Below, piece by piece: positions 21,879 through 33,254 of a DNA stretch of 64,000 nt (positions within the stretch are counted from its first letter, which is position 1; every line of letters starts with the position of its first letter). The stretch covers positions 3,162,001 to 3,226,000 of the forward strand of contig NZ_CP032762.1 in the NCBI RefSeq assembly GCF_003641205.1. Reading direction: 5' to 3'. The notes beneath the pieces were generated by a model. It was not told the origin of the DNA and did no database searches. It saw only the letters and a list, made by a program, of their open reading frames with translations. This DNA comes from Rhodococcus sp. P1Y (GTDB taxonomy: Bacteria; Actinomycetota; Actinomycetes; Mycobacteriales; Mycobacteriaceae). The position numbers and the translations under genes were made by a program.

Positions 21879-23828
21879 GTGAGCGCACCAACCGCACGCC
21901 CAGGGCCCACGACGCGTAAGTCGGGGGCAGCCATCAGTTCGTCGGCGCCCGAAACCAACGGCGCCATCGACGGATCCCGCCGCCACGTCGCCCCTGAGAA
22001 GGTGACCGGCGCACAGTCCGTCGTACGGGCTCTCGAAGAGCTCGACGTCGACACGGTATTCGGCATTCCGGGTGGCGCCGTGCTTCCGGTGTACGACCCC
22101 CTCTTCGACTCGAAGAAGGTTCGCCACGTTCTCGTTCGTCACGAGCAGGGCGCAGGGCACGCGGCAACCGGGTACGCGCAGGCTACCGGCCGCGTCGGCG
22201 TCTGCATGGCGACGTCCGGACCCGGTGCGACCAACCTGGTCACTCCGCTCGCCGACGCCCAGATGGATTCGGTTCCCATCGTTGCGATCACCGGACAGGT
22301 CGCGCGCAGCCTGATCGGAACCGACGGTTTCCAGGAGGCCGATATCTCCGGCATCACGATGCCGGTGACCAAGCACAACTTCCTGATCACCGACGGCGCC
22401 GACATCCCGCGCATCATGGCCGAGGCGTTCTACATCGCGTCGTCCGGTCGCCCCGGCGCCGTTCTCGTCGACATCCCCAAGGATGTCCTCCAGGCTCAGA
22501 CCACGTTCTCTTGGCCGCCTGAGATGCGTCTGCCCGGGTACCGCCCCGTGACCAAGCCGCACGGCAAGCAGGTCCGCGAAGCTGCTCGCTACATCGCCGA
22601 CGCCAAGCAGCCGGTGCTGTACGTCGGCGGCGGTGTCATCAAGGCGAACGCGTCGGCCGAATTGCTCGAACTCGCAGAGCTGACCGGAATACCCGTCGTC
22701 ACGACGTTGATGGCGCGGGGCGCGTTCCCCGACTCGCATCAGCTGAATCTGGGCATGCCGGGTATGCACGGCACCGTCGCGGCCGTCGCTGCCCTGCAGC
22801 GAAGCGATCTGCTCATCACACTCGGCGCACGTTTCGACGACCGGGTGACCGGTCAGCTGTCCTCGTTCGCGACGGGCGCCAAGGTCATCCACGCGGATAT
22901 CGATCCGGCCGAAATCGGCAAGAACCGCTACGCAGACGTGCCGATCGTCGGCGACTGCAAAGAGGTCATCACCGAACTGATCGAAGCGATCCGCGCAGAC
23001 CGAGCAACTGGCACCACCCTCGAACTGGAGGACTGGTGGAAGTACCTCGACGGAATCCGTAAGACGTATCCGCTCAGCTACGACCGCCCGAGCGACGGCA
23101 GCATGTCGCCGGAATTCGTGATCTCCGCTGTCGGTAAGTTCGCCGGACCCGATGCGATCTACTGTGCGGGAGTCGGTCAGCACCAGATGTGGGCAGCTCA
23201 GTTCATCAACTACGAGAAGCCCCGCACGTGGCTCAACTCGGGTGGGCTCGGCACGATGGGGTACGCCGTTCCCGCGGCCATGGGCGCCAAGATGGGTCTT
23301 CCCGACGCCGAGGTGTGGGCCATCGACGGTGACGGTTGCTTCCAGATGACCAATCAGGAACTCGCGACGTGCGCGGTCGAAGGTATCCCGATCAAGGTTG
23401 CTCTGATCAACAACGGCAACCTCGGCATGGTCCGTCAATGGCAGACATTGTTCTACGAGGAGCGCTACTCCAACACCAATCTCGGAACTCACGGCGCCCA
23501 GCGCATCCCGGATTTCGTGAAACTGGCCGAAGCCCTCGGCTGCGTCGGGATCCGCTGCGAGCGTGAGGAAGACGTCGACGCCGTCATCGCGCAGGCTCGG
23601 GCGATCAACGATCGTCCCGTCGTCATCGACTTCATCGTCGGCGCCGACGCTCAGGTGTGGCCGATGGTCGCAGCCGGGACGGGCAACGACGAGATCATGG
23701 CTGCCCGCGGGATCCGTCCGCTGTTCGACGACGACGAAGCTGCCGGTACCAACCCGAGCGTGGCGGAAGCGCTCGAGCGCGACCAGGCACATGGCGATGC
23801 ACTGCAGGAGAAAGGCACTGACAAGTGA
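21879..23828 (+). CDS. ilvB: Acetolactate synthase large subunit
   Basis: The catalytic subunit (649 aa) of acetohydroxyacid synthase, joining pyruvate with pyruvate or 2-ketobutyrate using ThDP, Mg2+ and FAD. Signatures: [10 protein letters not shown] at the N-terminal ThDP domain, [13 protein letters not shown] with the catalytic Glu, and the ThDP-binding [12 protein letters not shown]...NNGNLGM motif near residues 485-515. The first ~40 residues are low-complexity and not conserved. The GTG start has GAGGAAG 5-6 nt upstream. The stop overlaps the ilvN GTG (GTGA), so the large and small subunits are made together. Expression is expected to depend on the attenuator upstream. Confidence 0.97.
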   Translation: MSAPTARPGPTTRKSGAAISSSAPETNGAIDGSRRHVAPEKVTGAQSVVRALEELDVDTVFGIPGGAVLPVYDPLFDSKKVRHVLVRHEQGAGHAATGYAQATGRVGVCMATSGPGATNLVTPLADAQMDSVPIVAITGQVARSLIGTDGFQEADISGITMPVTKHNFLITDGADIPRIMAEAFYIASSGRPGAVLVDIPKDVLQAQTTFSWPPEMRLPGYRPVTKPHGKQVREAARYIADAKQPVLYVGGGVIKANASAELLELAELTGIPVVTTLMARGAFPDSHQLNLGMPGMHGTVAAVAALQRSDLLITLGARFDDRVTGQLSSFATGAKVIHADIDPAEIGKNRYADVPIVGDCKEVITELIEAIRADRATGTTLELEDWWKYLDGIRKTYPLSYDRPSDGSMSPEFVISAVGKFAGPDAIYCAGVGQHQMWAAQFINYEKPRTWLNSGGLGTMGYAVPAAMGAKMGLPDAEVWAIDGDGCFQMTNQELATCAVEGIPIKVALINNGNLGMVRQWQTLFYEERYSNTNLGTHGAQRIPDFVKLAEALGCVGIRCEREEDVDAVIAQARAINDRPVVIDFIVGADAQVWPMVAAGTGNDEIMAARGIRPLFDDDEAAGTNPSVAEALERDQAHGDALQEKGTDK

Positions 23829-24328
23829 GCACGAGTCATACCCTCAGCGTCCTCGTCGAGGACAAGCCAGGTGTCCTGGCTCGCGTCGCGGCACTGTTCT
23901 CCCGCCGAGGATTCAACATCTCCTCGCTTGCCGTGGGCGGGACCGAGCTTCCCGATATCTCCCGTATGACCATCGTCGTCACGGTCGACGAATTCCCGCT
24001 CGAACAGGTGACGAAGCAACTGAACAAGCTGATCAACGTCATCAAGATCGTCGAGCAGGACGACGATTCCTCGGTGGCACGAGAGCTCGTGCTCATCAAG
24101 GTTCGTGCCGACGCGAGTGTGCGCAGTGAGGTCATCGAGACCGTGAACCTGTTCCGCGCCAAAGTGATCGACGTGTCACCCGAAGCCGTGACGGTCGAAG
24201 CGACGGGCACCCGCTCGAAGCTCGATGCGTTGCTCAAGATGTTGGACCCCTATGGAATTCGAGAAATAGTTCAGTCGGGAGTCGTTGCCGTCGGACGTGG
24301 ACCGAAATCGATCACCGCGTCGCGCTAG
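23825..24328 (+). CDS. ilvN: Acetolactate synthase small (regulatory) subunit
   Basis: A 167-aa regulatory subunit that activates IlvB and confers valine feedback inhibition. The N-terminal ACT domain ([28 protein letters not shown]) holds the valine site; the C-terminal ALS_ss_C domain follows from about residue 80 ([18 protein letters not shown]). The length is normal for the family. Its GTG overlaps the ilvB stop, and ilvC starts 51 bp downstream after a good Shine-Dalgarno, so ilvBNC is one operon. Confidence 0.97.
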   Translation: MSTSHTLSVLVEDKPGVLARVAALFSRRGFNISSLAVGGTELPDISRMTIVVTVDEFPLEQVTKQLNKLINVIKIVEQDDDSSVARELVLIKVRADASVRSEVIETVNLFRAKVIDVSPEAVTVEATGTRSKLDALLKMLDPYGIREIVQSGVVAVGRGPKSITASR

Positions 24329-24376
24329 CGACCTCGCGTGATGAACAGCGTAAAACCCCCAGAGGAAAGGTATTAA

Positions 24377-25393
<1,017 letters not shown>

Positions 25394-25410
25394 TCTCGAG
25401 CCGACTTACT

Positions 25411-25442
25411 CGAAGGGCATCCTCGCGCGAGGATGCCCTTCG
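25411..25442 (+). terminator. ilvBNC operon terminator
   Basis: A perfect 15-bp inverted repeat (25411-25425 with 25428-25442) begins 17 bp after the ilvC stop. The central bases must open to give a workable loop. No T-run follows. Confidence 0.75.
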
Positions 25443-25560
25443 GTATTCGGCCCGGTAGTTCGGCGAGGGTGAAACCCTGCGCCGTCTCCGCGGGCTCTAA
25501 ACTTGCTTCGCACCGCACAATCGAAACCCAGCTCGACCTATACAAAGGGGAGTTCTTCAC

Positions 25561-27156
25561 GTGAGCCAGCCAGGCCGTCCTGTCGTACTGATTGCCGACA
25601 AACTTGCGCAATCCACCGTCGAGGCACTCGGCGACGGCGTCGAGGTTCGTTGGGTCGACGGCCCGGACCGCCCGGCACTTCTCGCCGCGGTTCCCGAGGC
25701 CGACGCGATCCTCGTTCGTTCGGCCACCACGGTCGATGCAGAGGTCCTCGCAGCCGGAACCAACCTGAAGATCGTCGCCCGTGCGGGCGTGGGCCTGGAC
25801 AACGTCGATGTACCCGCGGCGACCGAACGTGGTGTCCTCGTCGTCAATGCGCCGACGTCCAACATTCACACTGCTGCCGAGCATGCCGTGACGCTGCTGC
25901 TGTCTGCTGCACGCCAGATCCCGGCCGCCGACGCCACCCTGCGTCAGCACGAGTGGAAGCGCAGCAAGTTCAACGGCGTCGAAATCTTCGGAAAGACAGT
26001 GGGTGTCGTCGGACTCGGACGCATCGGACAGCTGTTCGCTCAGCGCCTCGCAGCATTCGACACTCATATCATCGCGTACGACCCCTATGTCTCCGCTGCC
26101 CGCGCAGCTCAGCTTGGCATCGAACTCGTCAGTCTCGACGAACTGCTGACGCGCGCAGATATGTTCTCCGTGCACCTTCCCAAGACGCCCGAGACCAAGG
26201 GCATCATCGGCAAGGAAGCACTTGCCAAGACCAAGCCCGGCGTCATCGTCGTCAACGCAGCCCGTGGCGGACTCGTCGACGAGCAGGCGCTCGCCGACGC
26301 GATCACGAGCGGTCACGTCTTCGCGGCGGGTATCGATGTCTACGCTTCCGAGCCGTGCACCGACAGCCCGTTGTTCGAACTTCCTCAGGTCGTCGTGACC
26401 CCGCACCTCGGAGCATCGACCACCGAAGCTCAGGACCGCGCGGGGACGGATGTCGCAAAGTCTGTATTGCTGGCTCTCGCAGGTGAATTCGTTCCCGATG
26501 CCGTCAACGTCAAGGGTGGCGCAGTCGGCGAAGAGGTCTCGCCATGGCTCGAGATCGTCCGCAAGCAAGGCGTCCTGCTCGGCGCCCTGTCCGACGAACT
26601 CCCGGCATCCCTGTCGGTCGACGTACGCGGCGAGCTCGCCTCCGCTGACGTCGAGATCCTGAAGTTGTCGGCTCTGCGTGGATTGTTCTCGGCCGTCATC
26701 GAGGATTCCGTCACCTTCGTCAACGCTCCGTCGCTCGCCGAGGAGCGAGGCGTCACCGCCGAGGTGACCAAGGCGACCGAGAGCGAGAACCACCGAAGCG
26801 TCGTCGACATCCGCGCTGTCTACGGTGACGGTTCCGTCCTCAACGTCGCAGGAACGCTCACCGGCACCACCCAGGTCGAAAAAATCGTCAACATCAACGG
26901 ACGCAACTTCGATCTGCGTGCCGAGGGCAAGAACCTCATCGTCAACTACGCGGATCAGCCGGGCAGCCTCGGCCGCATCGGTACGTTGCTCGGCGACGCC
27001 GGCATCGACATCCAGGCCGCTGCACTGAGCCAGGACTCCGAAGGCGACGGCGCGACGATCCTGCTTCGCGTCGACAAGGACGTTCCGTCCGAGCTGAGCG
27101 CCACCATCGCTGCTGCGGTGGGCGCGTCGACCATCGAACTCGTGGATCTTTCCTGA
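25561..27156 (+). CDS. serA: D-3-phosphoglycerate dehydrogenase
   Basis: The first step of serine synthesis, oxidising 3-phosphoglycerate with NAD+. The 531-aa long form has the split catalytic domain, the NAD-binding motif [16 protein letters not shown] near residue 145, the catalytic Arg in [11 protein letters not shown], and His in [10 protein letters not shown]. An intervening domain (about 320-450) and a C-terminal ACT domain ([21 protein letters not shown]) that binds serine are the mycobacterial type-I arrangement. GTG 25561 has AAAGGGGAG about 8 nt upstream. A TATACA just before that may be the -10. leuB follows 42 bp downstream. Confidence 0.97.
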   Translation: MSQPGRPVVLIADKLAQSTVEALGDGVEVRWVDGPDRPALLAAVPEADAILVRSATTVDAEVLAAGTNLKIVARAGVGLDNVDVPAATERGVLVVNAPTSNIHTAAEHAVTLLLSAARQIPAADATLRQHEWKRSKFNGVEIFGKTVGVVGLGRIGQLFAQRLAAFDTHIIAYDPYVSAARAAQLGIELVSLDELLTRADMFSVHLPKTPETKGIIGKEALAKTKPGVIVVNAARGGLVDEQALADAITSGHVFAAGIDVYASEPCTDSPLFELPQVVVTPHLGASTTEAQDRAGTDVAKSVLLALAGEFVPDAVNVKGGAVGEEVSPWLEIVRKQGVLLGALSDELPASLSVDVRGELASADVEILKLSALRGLFSAVIEDSVTFVNAPSLAEERGVTAEVTKATESENHRSVVDIRAVYGDGSVLNVAGTLTGTTQVEKIVNINGRNFDLRAEGKNLIVNYADQPGSLGRIGTLLGDAGIDIQAAALSQDSEGDGATILLRVDKDVPSELSATIAAAVGASTIELVDLS

Positions 27157-27198
27157 TCGTCCCTCACCCCTGATCGCTCGAAAAAGAACGAGGAGTAC

Positions 27199-28209
27199 AT
27201 GAAGCTCGCCGTCATCGCTGGAGATGGAATCGGCCCTGAGGTCGTGGACCAGGCGCTACAAGTGCTCGACATAGTCGTGCCAGGCGTGGAAAAGACCGAG
27301 TACGACCTCGGTGCTCGACGCTACAACGCGACCGGCGAGCTTCTTCCGGATTCGGTGTTGGACGAGATCCGCGGACACGACGCAATTCTGTTGGGCGCCA
27401 TCGGCGATCCATCGGTTCCGAGCGGTGTGCTCGAACGCGGTCTGCTGCTGCGCGCGCGCTTCGAACTCGATCACCACATCAACCTGCGTCCCGCGAAGCT
27501 GTACCCGGGTGTGGTCGGACCGCTGGAAGGCAACAAGGACATCGACGTCGTCGTCGTCCGTGAGGGAACCGAAGGCCCCTACACCGGCAACGGTGGTGCG
27601 TTGCGGGTCAACACGCCACACGAGGTGGCCACCGAGGTCAGCGTCAACACTCGCTACGGCGTCGAACGGGTCGTTCGTGACGGATTCTCACGGGCACTCG
27701 GCCGTCGCAAGCACGTCACGTTGCTGCACAAAACGAACGTACTCACCTTCGCGGGCAGCTTGTGGGCTCGCACCGTCGAGGCGGTCTCCAAGGACTTTCC
27801 CGACGTCGAGGTCGCCTACCAGCACATCGACGCCGCGATGATCCACCTTGTTACGGACCCGGGCCGTTTCGACGTCATCGTGACCGACAACCTCTTCGGC
27901 GACATCGTGACCGACCTGTCTGCAGCGGTCAGTGGCGGAATCGGCCTTGCCGCCAGCGGAAACATCGACGCGACGGGCACCAACCCGTCCATGTTCGAGC
28001 CCGTACACGGAAGCGCACCGGACATCGCAGGTCAGGGAAAAGCAGACCCGACGGCAGCAATCCTGTCGGTGTCGTTGTTGCTGGCGCACCTGGGCGACAC
28101 TGCGAACTCCGAGCGGGTGGAAGCAGCCGTCGCCGCCGACCTCGCGTCACGCGGATCAGCCGTTGCCAGCACCTCCGAAATCGGTGCCAGGATCGCTGGG
28201 AAGCTGTAG
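27199..28209 (+). CDS. leuB: 3-isopropylmalate dehydrogenase
   Basis: Oxidative decarboxylation of 3-isopropylmalate to the leucine precursor 2-ketoisocaproate, with NAD+. The 336-aa protein belongs to the actinobacterial LeuB group: [16 protein letters not shown] at the N terminus, the substrate Arg residues in [17 protein letters not shown], and [20 protein letters not shown] plus [14 protein letters not shown] for Mg2+ and NAD binding. The ATG has GAGGAG 5 nt upstream. It follows serA closely, and its stop is followed almost at once by the palindromic repeat array. Confidence 0.97.
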   Translation: MKLAVIAGDGIGPEVVDQALQVLDIVVPGVEKTEYDLGARRYNATGELLPDSVLDEIRGHDAILLGAIGDPSVPSGVLERGLLLRARFELDHHINLRPAKLYPGVVGPLEGNKDIDVVVVREGTEGPYTGNGGALRVNTPHEVATEVSVNTRYGVERVVRDGFSRALGRRKHVTLLHKTNVLTFAGSLWARTVEAVSKDFPDVEVAYQHIDAAMIHLVTDPGRFDVIVTDNLFGDIVTDLSAAVSGGIGLAASGNIDATGTNPSMFEPVHGSAPDIAGQGKADPTAAILSVSLLLAHLGDTANSERVEAAVAADLASRGSAVASTSEIGARIAGKL

Positions 28210-28227
28210 CAGGATTCCGACTTACGG

Positions 28228-28566
28228 ACCGAATGTCCCATTCGGTCACCTTGCGGGGTGACCGAATGGGACATTCGCTGTTTCTGCGTGCTCGCGGGGT
28301 GACCGAATGAGTCGTTCGCACACTCTGAGTGACCGAATGAGTCGTTCGCACACTCAGAGTGACCGGAATAGACATTCGCTCCCGCTAAGTGACCGAATGG
28401 GACATTCGCTCCCGTCGGGTGACCGAATGAGACATTCGCTCCCGCTGGTGACCGAATGAGACATTCGCTAGTGCTCGGGTGACCGAATGAGACAGTCGCA
28501 CACTCAGAGTGACCGGAACAGACATTCGGTCCCGTCACAGGTGACCGAAACAGACATTCGGTCACC
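28228..28566 (+). repeat. Tandem ~30-bp palindromic repeat array (10 direct copies plus one inverted)
   Basis: This 339-bp stretch fills most of the 375-bp gap between convergent leuB and an MFS gene. The core is close to GTGACCGAATGAGACATTCG, in which CGAATG and CATTCG are inverted halves around 3 bp. Direct copies begin at about 28258, 28299, 28329, 28359, 28389, 28419, 28448, 28479, 28509 and 28541; an inverted copy lies at 28228-28250. Spacers of about 10 bp fall into two families (CACACTCWGA and CTCCCGYYNN). The block around 28349-28385 recurs at +150 bp, indicating a higher-order duplication. No gene is supported in the array: every frame simply repeats every 10 codons. Function is unknown. 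Confidence 0.85.
28230..28277. terminator. 21-bp perfect hairpin after leuB, made from the first two repeat units in inverted orientation
   Basis: The arms 28230-28250 and 28257-28277 are perfectly complementary over 21 bp with a 6-nt loop TTGCGG. The left arm is an inverted copy of the unit that is then repeated downstream. It starts 21 bp after the leuB stop and may terminate serA-leuB transcription. Confidence 0.6.
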
Positions 28567-28584
28567 GCCGGGGCGCCAGAATCC

Positions 28585-29781
28585 CTATTCGTTCGGCTCG
28601 TGGTCGTCGGGGATCACGGGGATGGAGAGGGCGGGGAAGAGCGCGGAGACGAGGAAGGCTATTGGGAAGCTGACGGCTGCGAGGGCGCCGAACGCGGGCG
28701 GAACCAGTGATGCGGCGATGTACTGCCCAGTGTTCTGCACGCCGAGGGCACGCCCACTCCAGTACGGTCCGGAGAATTCGGCGACGGCGGTGAACGCGAG
28801 CCCGTTCGGTGCGACGGTGACGATCGACGCGACGACGAGAAGCACAACGGAAACGGGGGAGTCGAGCCAGTCGGTCACCGCGAGTGCGAGCATGCTGACC
28901 GTGGCGGACACGGCGACCCATTTGAGGGGACGCATTCGACTCCCGACGCGATCCGACAGCGCGCCGACACCCATGCGTCCGAACGCACCCAAGATTTGAG
29001 ATGCGGTAACGAGGAGACCGGCCGATGCAGCCGACCAACCGCGATCGGTCATCAACCAGACGAGGGCATAGGTCCAGACGACGTACTGCGGAACAACGAG
29101 CAGGATCGACGTCGAGTGGATTCGCCAGAGCTGGCGGCTCGTGCGGTACGGATTCGCAAGCAGTCCCTGCCGTTCGGCAGCGGCACGGCTCGGCCGGGGT
29201 GGATCGACGACGCCGAGGCACAGAACAGCTCCGAGGAGGCAGATGCTCGCGGGCACCAGCAACGCAGCCGAGACGCCATGATCACGGGCGATCGACGGGA
29301 TGGTCAGTGCTGCGATGGCGACCCCAAGAGGTACTGACATCTGCCTGATGCCCATCGCGAGACCGCGACGCTCGGGGGGGAACCATCCGACGACCACTCG
29401 GCCACTGGCGCTGTTGGCGCTCGCCGCAGCCATTCCTCCGAGGAGTAGACACAGGCCGAGCAGGATGAACGAGGTCGTGAAATACGCTGCGAGACTTGCT
29501 AGTGCAGTGAGACCGAGTCCGATTGCCAGGACGAGTCGTTCACCGATTCGGTCGACGAGAACACCCCACGCGATGAGTGTGAGCATGATTCCGACCGTCG
29601 GCATTGCCACGACAATGCCTGCCCGGGCCAGGCTCAACCCGCGATCGTCGTGCAGGGCGGGTATGAGGAATGCAGCGCCGTTGATGAACACGGCACCTGC
29701 CGTCTGAGCGAGCATTCCGAGAGCAAGCATGAGCCACTTGCGCGCGCTGCTCGTCTGCCGAACTCTGTCCGTCGTGGTCAT
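28585..29781 (-). CDS. MFS transporter
   Basis: A 398-aa major facilitator protein with about 12 predicted membrane helices. The loop motif after helix 2 is present as LVDRIGERLVLAIG, and a second, after the central loop, as ALSDRVGSRMRPLKW. The order of helices (for example MLALGMLAQTAGAVFINGAAF first) and the length are normal. The substrate cannot be told. ATG 29781 has GAAG/AGAG-like bases upstream. It points toward the repeat array and leuB, and away from the FAH gene. No partner regulator lies next to it. Confidence 0.88.
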   Translation of the reverse strand: MTTTDRVRQTSSARKWLMLALGMLAQTAGAVFINGAAFLIPALHDDRGLSLARAGIVVAMPTVGIMLTLIAWGVLVDRIGERLVLAIGLGLTALASLAAYFTTSFILLGLCLLLGGMAAASANSASGRVVVGWFPPERRGLAMGIRQMSVPLGVAIAALTIPSIARDHGVSAALLVPASICLLGAVLCLGVVDPPRPSRAAAERQGLLANPYRTSRQLWRIHSTSILLVVPQYVVWTYALVWLMTDRGWSAASAGLLVTASQILGAFGRMGVGALSDRVGSRMRPLKWVAVSATVSMLALAVTDWLDSPVSVVLLVVASIVTVAPNGLAFTAVAEFSGPYWSGRALGVQNTGQYIAASLVPPAFGALAAVSFPIAFLVSALFPALSIPVIPDDHEPNE

Positions 29782-29893
29782 GGCTACTCTTCAATCTCAC
29801 TATGTGGAACAATGATCTTGCAATGTGAACTTCGCATACAGACTGTACACCCGATGCAGAGAGTCGAGCGGAAGGCCGCGCCTGCCTCTGCAG

Positions 29894-29960
29894 GGCCGGG
29901 AGCGTAGCGGGCGGAGTGACCCGTTGGGGCCGGGAGCGTAGCCGGCGGAGTGACCCGTTG
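29894..29960 (+). repeat. Two tandem 33-bp direct repeats (period 34)
   Basis: 29894-29926 and 29928-29960 are near-identical copies of GGCCGGGAGCGTAGCGGGCG continuing to GAGTGACCCGTTG, differing at one base (GCGGG versus GCCGG). They sit in the gap between the divergent MFS and FAH genes, immediately upstream of the FAH -10 box at 29970. Confidence 0.8.
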
Positions 29961-29969
29961 AGAGGTCGA

Positions 29970-29975
29970 TAGACT
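29970..29975 (+). promoter_or_regulatory. -10 box for leaderless FAH gene
   Basis: TAGACT is followed by 7 nt and ATG 29983. The -35 region would fall inside the second 33-bp repeat. Confidence 0.55.
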
Positions 29976-29982
29976 TGACTGC

Positions 29983-30756
29983 ATGCGTCTGGGTCGAATT
30001 GCAAGTCCTGATGGTGTGGCATTCGTGAGTATCGAGGGAGAAGGTGAGCAGCAGACGGCGAAGGAAATAGCCGAACATCCCTTCGGGACACCGACCTTCA
30101 CCGGTCGGTCGTGGCCGTTGGCTGACGTGCGTCTCCTCGCACCGATCCTTGCGAGCAAGGTGATTGCCATCGGCAAGAATTACGCAGCCCACGCCGCTGA
30201 AATGGGCGGCGAAGCGCCCAAGGATCCGGTCATCTTCATCAAGCCCAACACCTCGATCGTGGGTCCGGGCGCGCCGATCGTACTGCCGCCTACCTCGACC
30301 GAAGTCCACTTCGAGGGAGAACTCGCAGTCGTCATCGGTCGCCCGTGCAAGGACGTGCCCGCGGCGAAGGCTCTCGACGTGGTGCTCGGGTACACCGTCG
30401 CGAACGACGTGTCGGCGCGCGACCATCAGCGTCACGATGGCCAGTGGACCCGCGCGAAAGGGCATGACACGTTCTGCCCGCTCGGACCGTGGATCGAAAC
30501 CTCACTCGATGCATCCGATGTCGAGATCAAGACCGAGGTCGACGGAGAAGTGAAGCAGCGCAGCCGTACTTCGCTGCTGCTGCACGACATTCCGGAGATC
30601 ATCGAGTGGATCTCCGCGGTCATGACGCTTCTGCCCGGGGATGTGATTCTCACCGGCACCCCGGAGGGCGTGGGACCGATCACCGATGGGCAGTCGGTGT
30701 CGATCACCGTCGAGGGCATCGGAACTCTGACCAATCCCGTCGCAGCCAAGAAATAG
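29983..30756 (+). CDS. Fumarylacetoacetate hydrolase family protein
   Basis: A 257-aa FAH-fold enzyme. It has the metal-binding E-x-E motif in [13 protein letters not shown], the conserved KPNTS, the [12 protein letters not shown] stretch and the closing [12 protein letters not shown]. Family members cleave or isomerise 2-oxo-acid rings and chains in aromatic degradation (for example HpcE-type 5-oxopent-3-ene-1,2,5-tricarboxylate decarboxylase/isomerase), but many are general acylpyruvases or oxaloacetate decarboxylases. No aromatic pathway genes are nearby, so the substrate stays open. It precedes gltX by 28 bp, as Rv2993c does in M. tuberculosis, and is likely co-transcribed with it. Confidence 0.9.
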   Translation: MRLGRIASPDGVAFVSIEGEGEQQTAKEIAEHPFGTPTFTGRSWPLADVRLLAPILASKVIAIGKNYAAHAAEMGGEAPKDPVIFIKPNTSIVGPGAPIVLPPTSTEVHFEGELAVVIGRPCKDVPAAKALDVVLGYTVANDVSARDHQRHDGQWTRAKGHDTFCPLGPWIETSLDASDVEIKTEVDGEVKQRSRTSLLLHDIPEIIEWISAVMTLLPGDVILTGTPEGVGPITDGQSVSITVEGIGTLTNPVAAKK

Positions 30757-30784
30757 ACATTTCACCATCGAACGTGAGCGAGAC

Positions 30785-32257
30785 ATGACCTCCACCGAAG
30801 TACGAGTTCGATTCTGCCCGTCCCCGACGGGCACGCCGCACGTCGGATTGATCCGCACGGCACTGTTCAACTGGGCGTTCGCTCGGCACCACGGTGGAAG
30901 CTTCGTCTTTCGCATCGAGGACACCGACGCAGCTCGTGATTCCGAGGAGTCGTACGCCGCCATCCTCGATGCGTTGCGATGGCTCGGGTTGTCCTGGGAC
31001 GAGGGCCCTGAAGTGGGAGGTCCGTACGAGCCGTACCGTCAGTCGCTGCGCCGCGATCAGCACCTGGAGATCGTGCAGAAGTTGCTCGACGCGGGGGAGG
31101 CGTACGAGTCCTTCTCCACGCCGGAGGAAGTCGAGGCCAGGCACAAGGCGGCGGGACGTGATCCGAAACTGGGTTACGACAACTTCGACCGCGACCTCAC
31201 CGACGATCAGAAGCGAGCATTCCTGGAGGAAGGCCGCAAAGCTGTTGTCCGTCTGCGGATGCCGGATCACGACTTGTCCTGGGTCGACCTCGTGCGGGGT
31301 GAGACGACGTTCAAAGCCGGGACCGTGCCGGACTTCGCGCTGACTCGGGGCAACGGTATTCCGCTGTACACATTGGTCAACCCCGTCGACGATGCCCTGA
31401 TGAAGATCACCCACGTGCTGCGCGGCGAGGATCTGCTCTCGTCGACGCCGAGGCAACTCGCACTGTACGAGTCGTTGATTCGTATCGGTGTAGCTGAGAA
31501 GACGCCCGAGTTCGGGCACCTTCCGTTCGTCATGGGTCAGGGCAACAAGAAACTGTCCAAGCGAGATCCCGAGTCCAATCTTTTCATCCACCGGGATCGA
31601 GGATTCATTCCGGAAGGCCTTCTGAACTACCTGGCGCTCCTCGGGTGGGGCATCTCCGACGATCATGATGTCTTCTCCCTGGACGAGATGGTCGCAGCGT
31701 TCGACATCGGCACCGTCAATTCGAACCCCGCGCGTTTCGATCAGAAGAAGGCCGACGCGATCAACGCCGAGCACATCAGGTTGCTCGAACCTGCGGACTT
31801 CTCTGCGCGTCTCCGGGCATTTCTCACCGCGAACGGACACCTGCCCACCGATATCGACGAGGCCCAGTGGGCCGTCGCAGCCGACCTCGTCCAGACTCGG
31901 ATCGTCGTATTGTCCGACGCGTGGGGGCTGCTGAAGTTCCTCTTCGTCGCCGAGGGTGAATTCGAGATCGATCCCGCGGCTGCTGCGAAGAACCTCGGGG
32001 CCGATGCAGTGCCGGTGCTCGACGCGACGATCGCTGCATTGGAGGCACTTCCGGAATGGCGTACCGCCGATCTGGAGGATTCGCTCAAGTCGGCTCTCAT
32101 CGACGGGTTGGAACTCAAGCCACGAAAGGCCTTCGCACCTGTGCGGGTCGCGGTGACCGGTTCGCACATCAGCCCACCGTTGTACGAGTCGATGGAGCTG
32201 CTCGGTCGCGAGAAGACTCTCGCCCGCCTCGGTGCGGCACGCGCCGGCATCGTCTGA
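30785..32257 (+). CDS. gltX: Glutamate--tRNA ligase
   Basis: Charges tRNA-Glu, and in organisms lacking GlnRS also tRNA-Gln, with glutamate. The 490-aa class I enzyme has the HIGH-type motif in SPTGTPHVG and the KMSKS-type motif as KLSKRD near residue 260, plus a C-terminal anticodon-binding helical domain. The tRNA-Gln and tRNA-Glu genes lie 2.7 kb downstream and gatCAB is in the same window, so the non-discriminating role is likely. The ATG is 28 bp after the FAH gene. A YihY-family gene starts 13 bp after the stop. Confidence 0.97.
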   Translation: MTSTEVRVRFCPSPTGTPHVGLIRTALFNWAFARHHGGSFVFRIEDTDAARDSEESYAAILDALRWLGLSWDEGPEVGGPYEPYRQSLRRDQHLEIVQKLLDAGEAYESFSTPEEVEARHKAAGRDPKLGYDNFDRDLTDDQKRAFLEEGRKAVVRLRMPDHDLSWVDLVRGETTFKAGTVPDFALTRGNGIPLYTLVNPVDDALMKITHVLRGEDLLSSTPRQLALYESLIRIGVAEKTPEFGHLPFVMGQGNKKLSKRDPESNLFIHRDRGFIPEGLLNYLALLGWGISDDHDVFSLDEMVAAFDIGTVNSNPARFDQKKADAINAEHIRLLEPADFSARLRAFLTANGHLPTDIDEAQWAVAADLVQTRIVVLSDAWGLLKFLFVAEGEFEIDPAAAAKNLGADAVPVLDATIAALEALPEWRTADLEDSLKSALIDGLELKPRKAFAPVRVAVTGSHISPPLYESMELLGREKTLARLGAARAGIV

Positions 32258-32270
32258 TTGCCGTGATCAC

Positions 32271-33254
32271 GTGAGCATTTCCGGCCGTGTCGACCGGCTG
32301 CAGCGTCGGCACCCGGTCCTGGGATTTCCGCTCGCGGTGGTCTACAAGTTCGTCGACGATCAGGGCGGCTACCTCGCCGCCTTGATTACGTACTACGCAT
32401 TCGTGTCGCTCTTTCCCCTTCTTCTACTGGCCAGCACGATCCTTGGATTCGTACTGGGAGGGAATCCGCAGCTGCAGCAGCAGATTCTGGATTCCGCGCT
32501 GAGCCAGATTCCGATCATCGGGGAAGATCTCGGTGAACCGGAGAAGATCGGTGGCGGAACGATCGGTCTGGTCGTCGGCGTCCTCGGCTCGCTCTACGGT
32601 GGACTTGGCGTCGCGGTTGCGGTTCAGAACGCGATGAACACGGCGTGGTCGGTTCCCAAGAATCTTCGCCCGGACCCGATCTTCGCTCGTGTGCGCGGCC
32701 TCGCGCTGCTCAGCACTGTGGGAGTCGCGGTATTGGCCATCACTGCGGTGAATGTCGCGAGTTCGGCCGGGTACTTCGGACGTGTGAGTGGCGCCGTGGT
32801 GCTCGTGGCGGTGATCTTGCTGAATGTCGGCGTGTTCGTGGTCGCGTTCCGTCTCGCCGCGGCCCGCACGTTGTCGATTGCCGAAGTACTGCCCGGAGCC
32901 ATCGTCGCGGGAGTCGTTTGGCAACTGTTGCAGACGTTCGGGGGCGTGTACATCAAGTACGTCGTGTCGAAGTCGTCGATTACCAATGGGGTGTTCGCGG
33001 TAGTGCTCGGCGTCCTCGCGTTCATGTACGTCGCAGCGGTACTGGTTGTCATTGCCGTCGAGATCAACGTGGTGCGGGTCGACAAGCTCTATCCGCGAGC
33101 GCTTCTCACCCCATTCGTCGACGACGTCGATCTGACCGAGGGCGACAAGCTGACCTACAGGGGACAGGCAGAGGCGCAGCGAAGCAAAGGGTTCGAGGAG
33201 ATCGACGTCACCTTCGACGGGCCGCGCGGCGACGATCAATCGGGTTCGGCGTAA
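32271..33254 (+). CDS. YihY/virulence factor BrkB family membrane protein
   Basis: A 327-aa inner-membrane protein with six predicted helices. Family signatures seen are DQGGYLAALITYYAFVSLFP near residue 30 and WQLLQTFGGVYIKYVV near residue 220. The C-terminal ~55 residues are charged and cytosolic. The old name 'ribonuclease BN' for this family is wrong; its function remains unsettled. GTG 32271 is chosen since upstream residues overlap gltX. Its last 19 bp overlap the convergent polymerase gene. Confidence 0.88.
   Translation: MSISGRVDRLQRRHPVLGFPLAVVYKFVDDQGGYLAALITYYAFVSLFPLLLLASTILGFVLGGNPQLQQQILDSALSQIPIIGEDLGEPEKIGGGTIGLVVGVLGSLYGGLGVAVAVQNAMNTAWSVPKNLRPDPIFARVRGLALLSTVGVAVLAITAVNVASSAGYFGRVSGAVVLVAVILLNVGVFVVAFRLAAARTLSIAEVLPGAIVAGVVWQLLQTFGGVYIKYVVSKSSITNGVFAVVLGVLAFMYVAAVLVVIAVEINVVRVDKLYPRALLTPFVDDVDLTEGDKLTYRGQAEAQRSKGFEEIDVTFDGPRGDDQSGSA

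Noticed and set aside
21858..23792. 644-codon open frame antisense to ilvB
   Set aside because: It is a shadow from codon bias in a GC-rich gene; the plus-strand ilvB is unambiguous and the antisense product has no recognisable family.
28258..28560. CRISPR-like array
   Set aside because: The repeats are variable, the spacers are only about 10 bp and fall into two similar families, and no cas gene is present.
28032..28565. Repeat protein encoded across the array (FGH repeats, minus strand)
   Set aside because: A 30-bp DNA period makes all frames repeat every 10 codons; the frame has no start signal or independent support and extends antisense into leuB.
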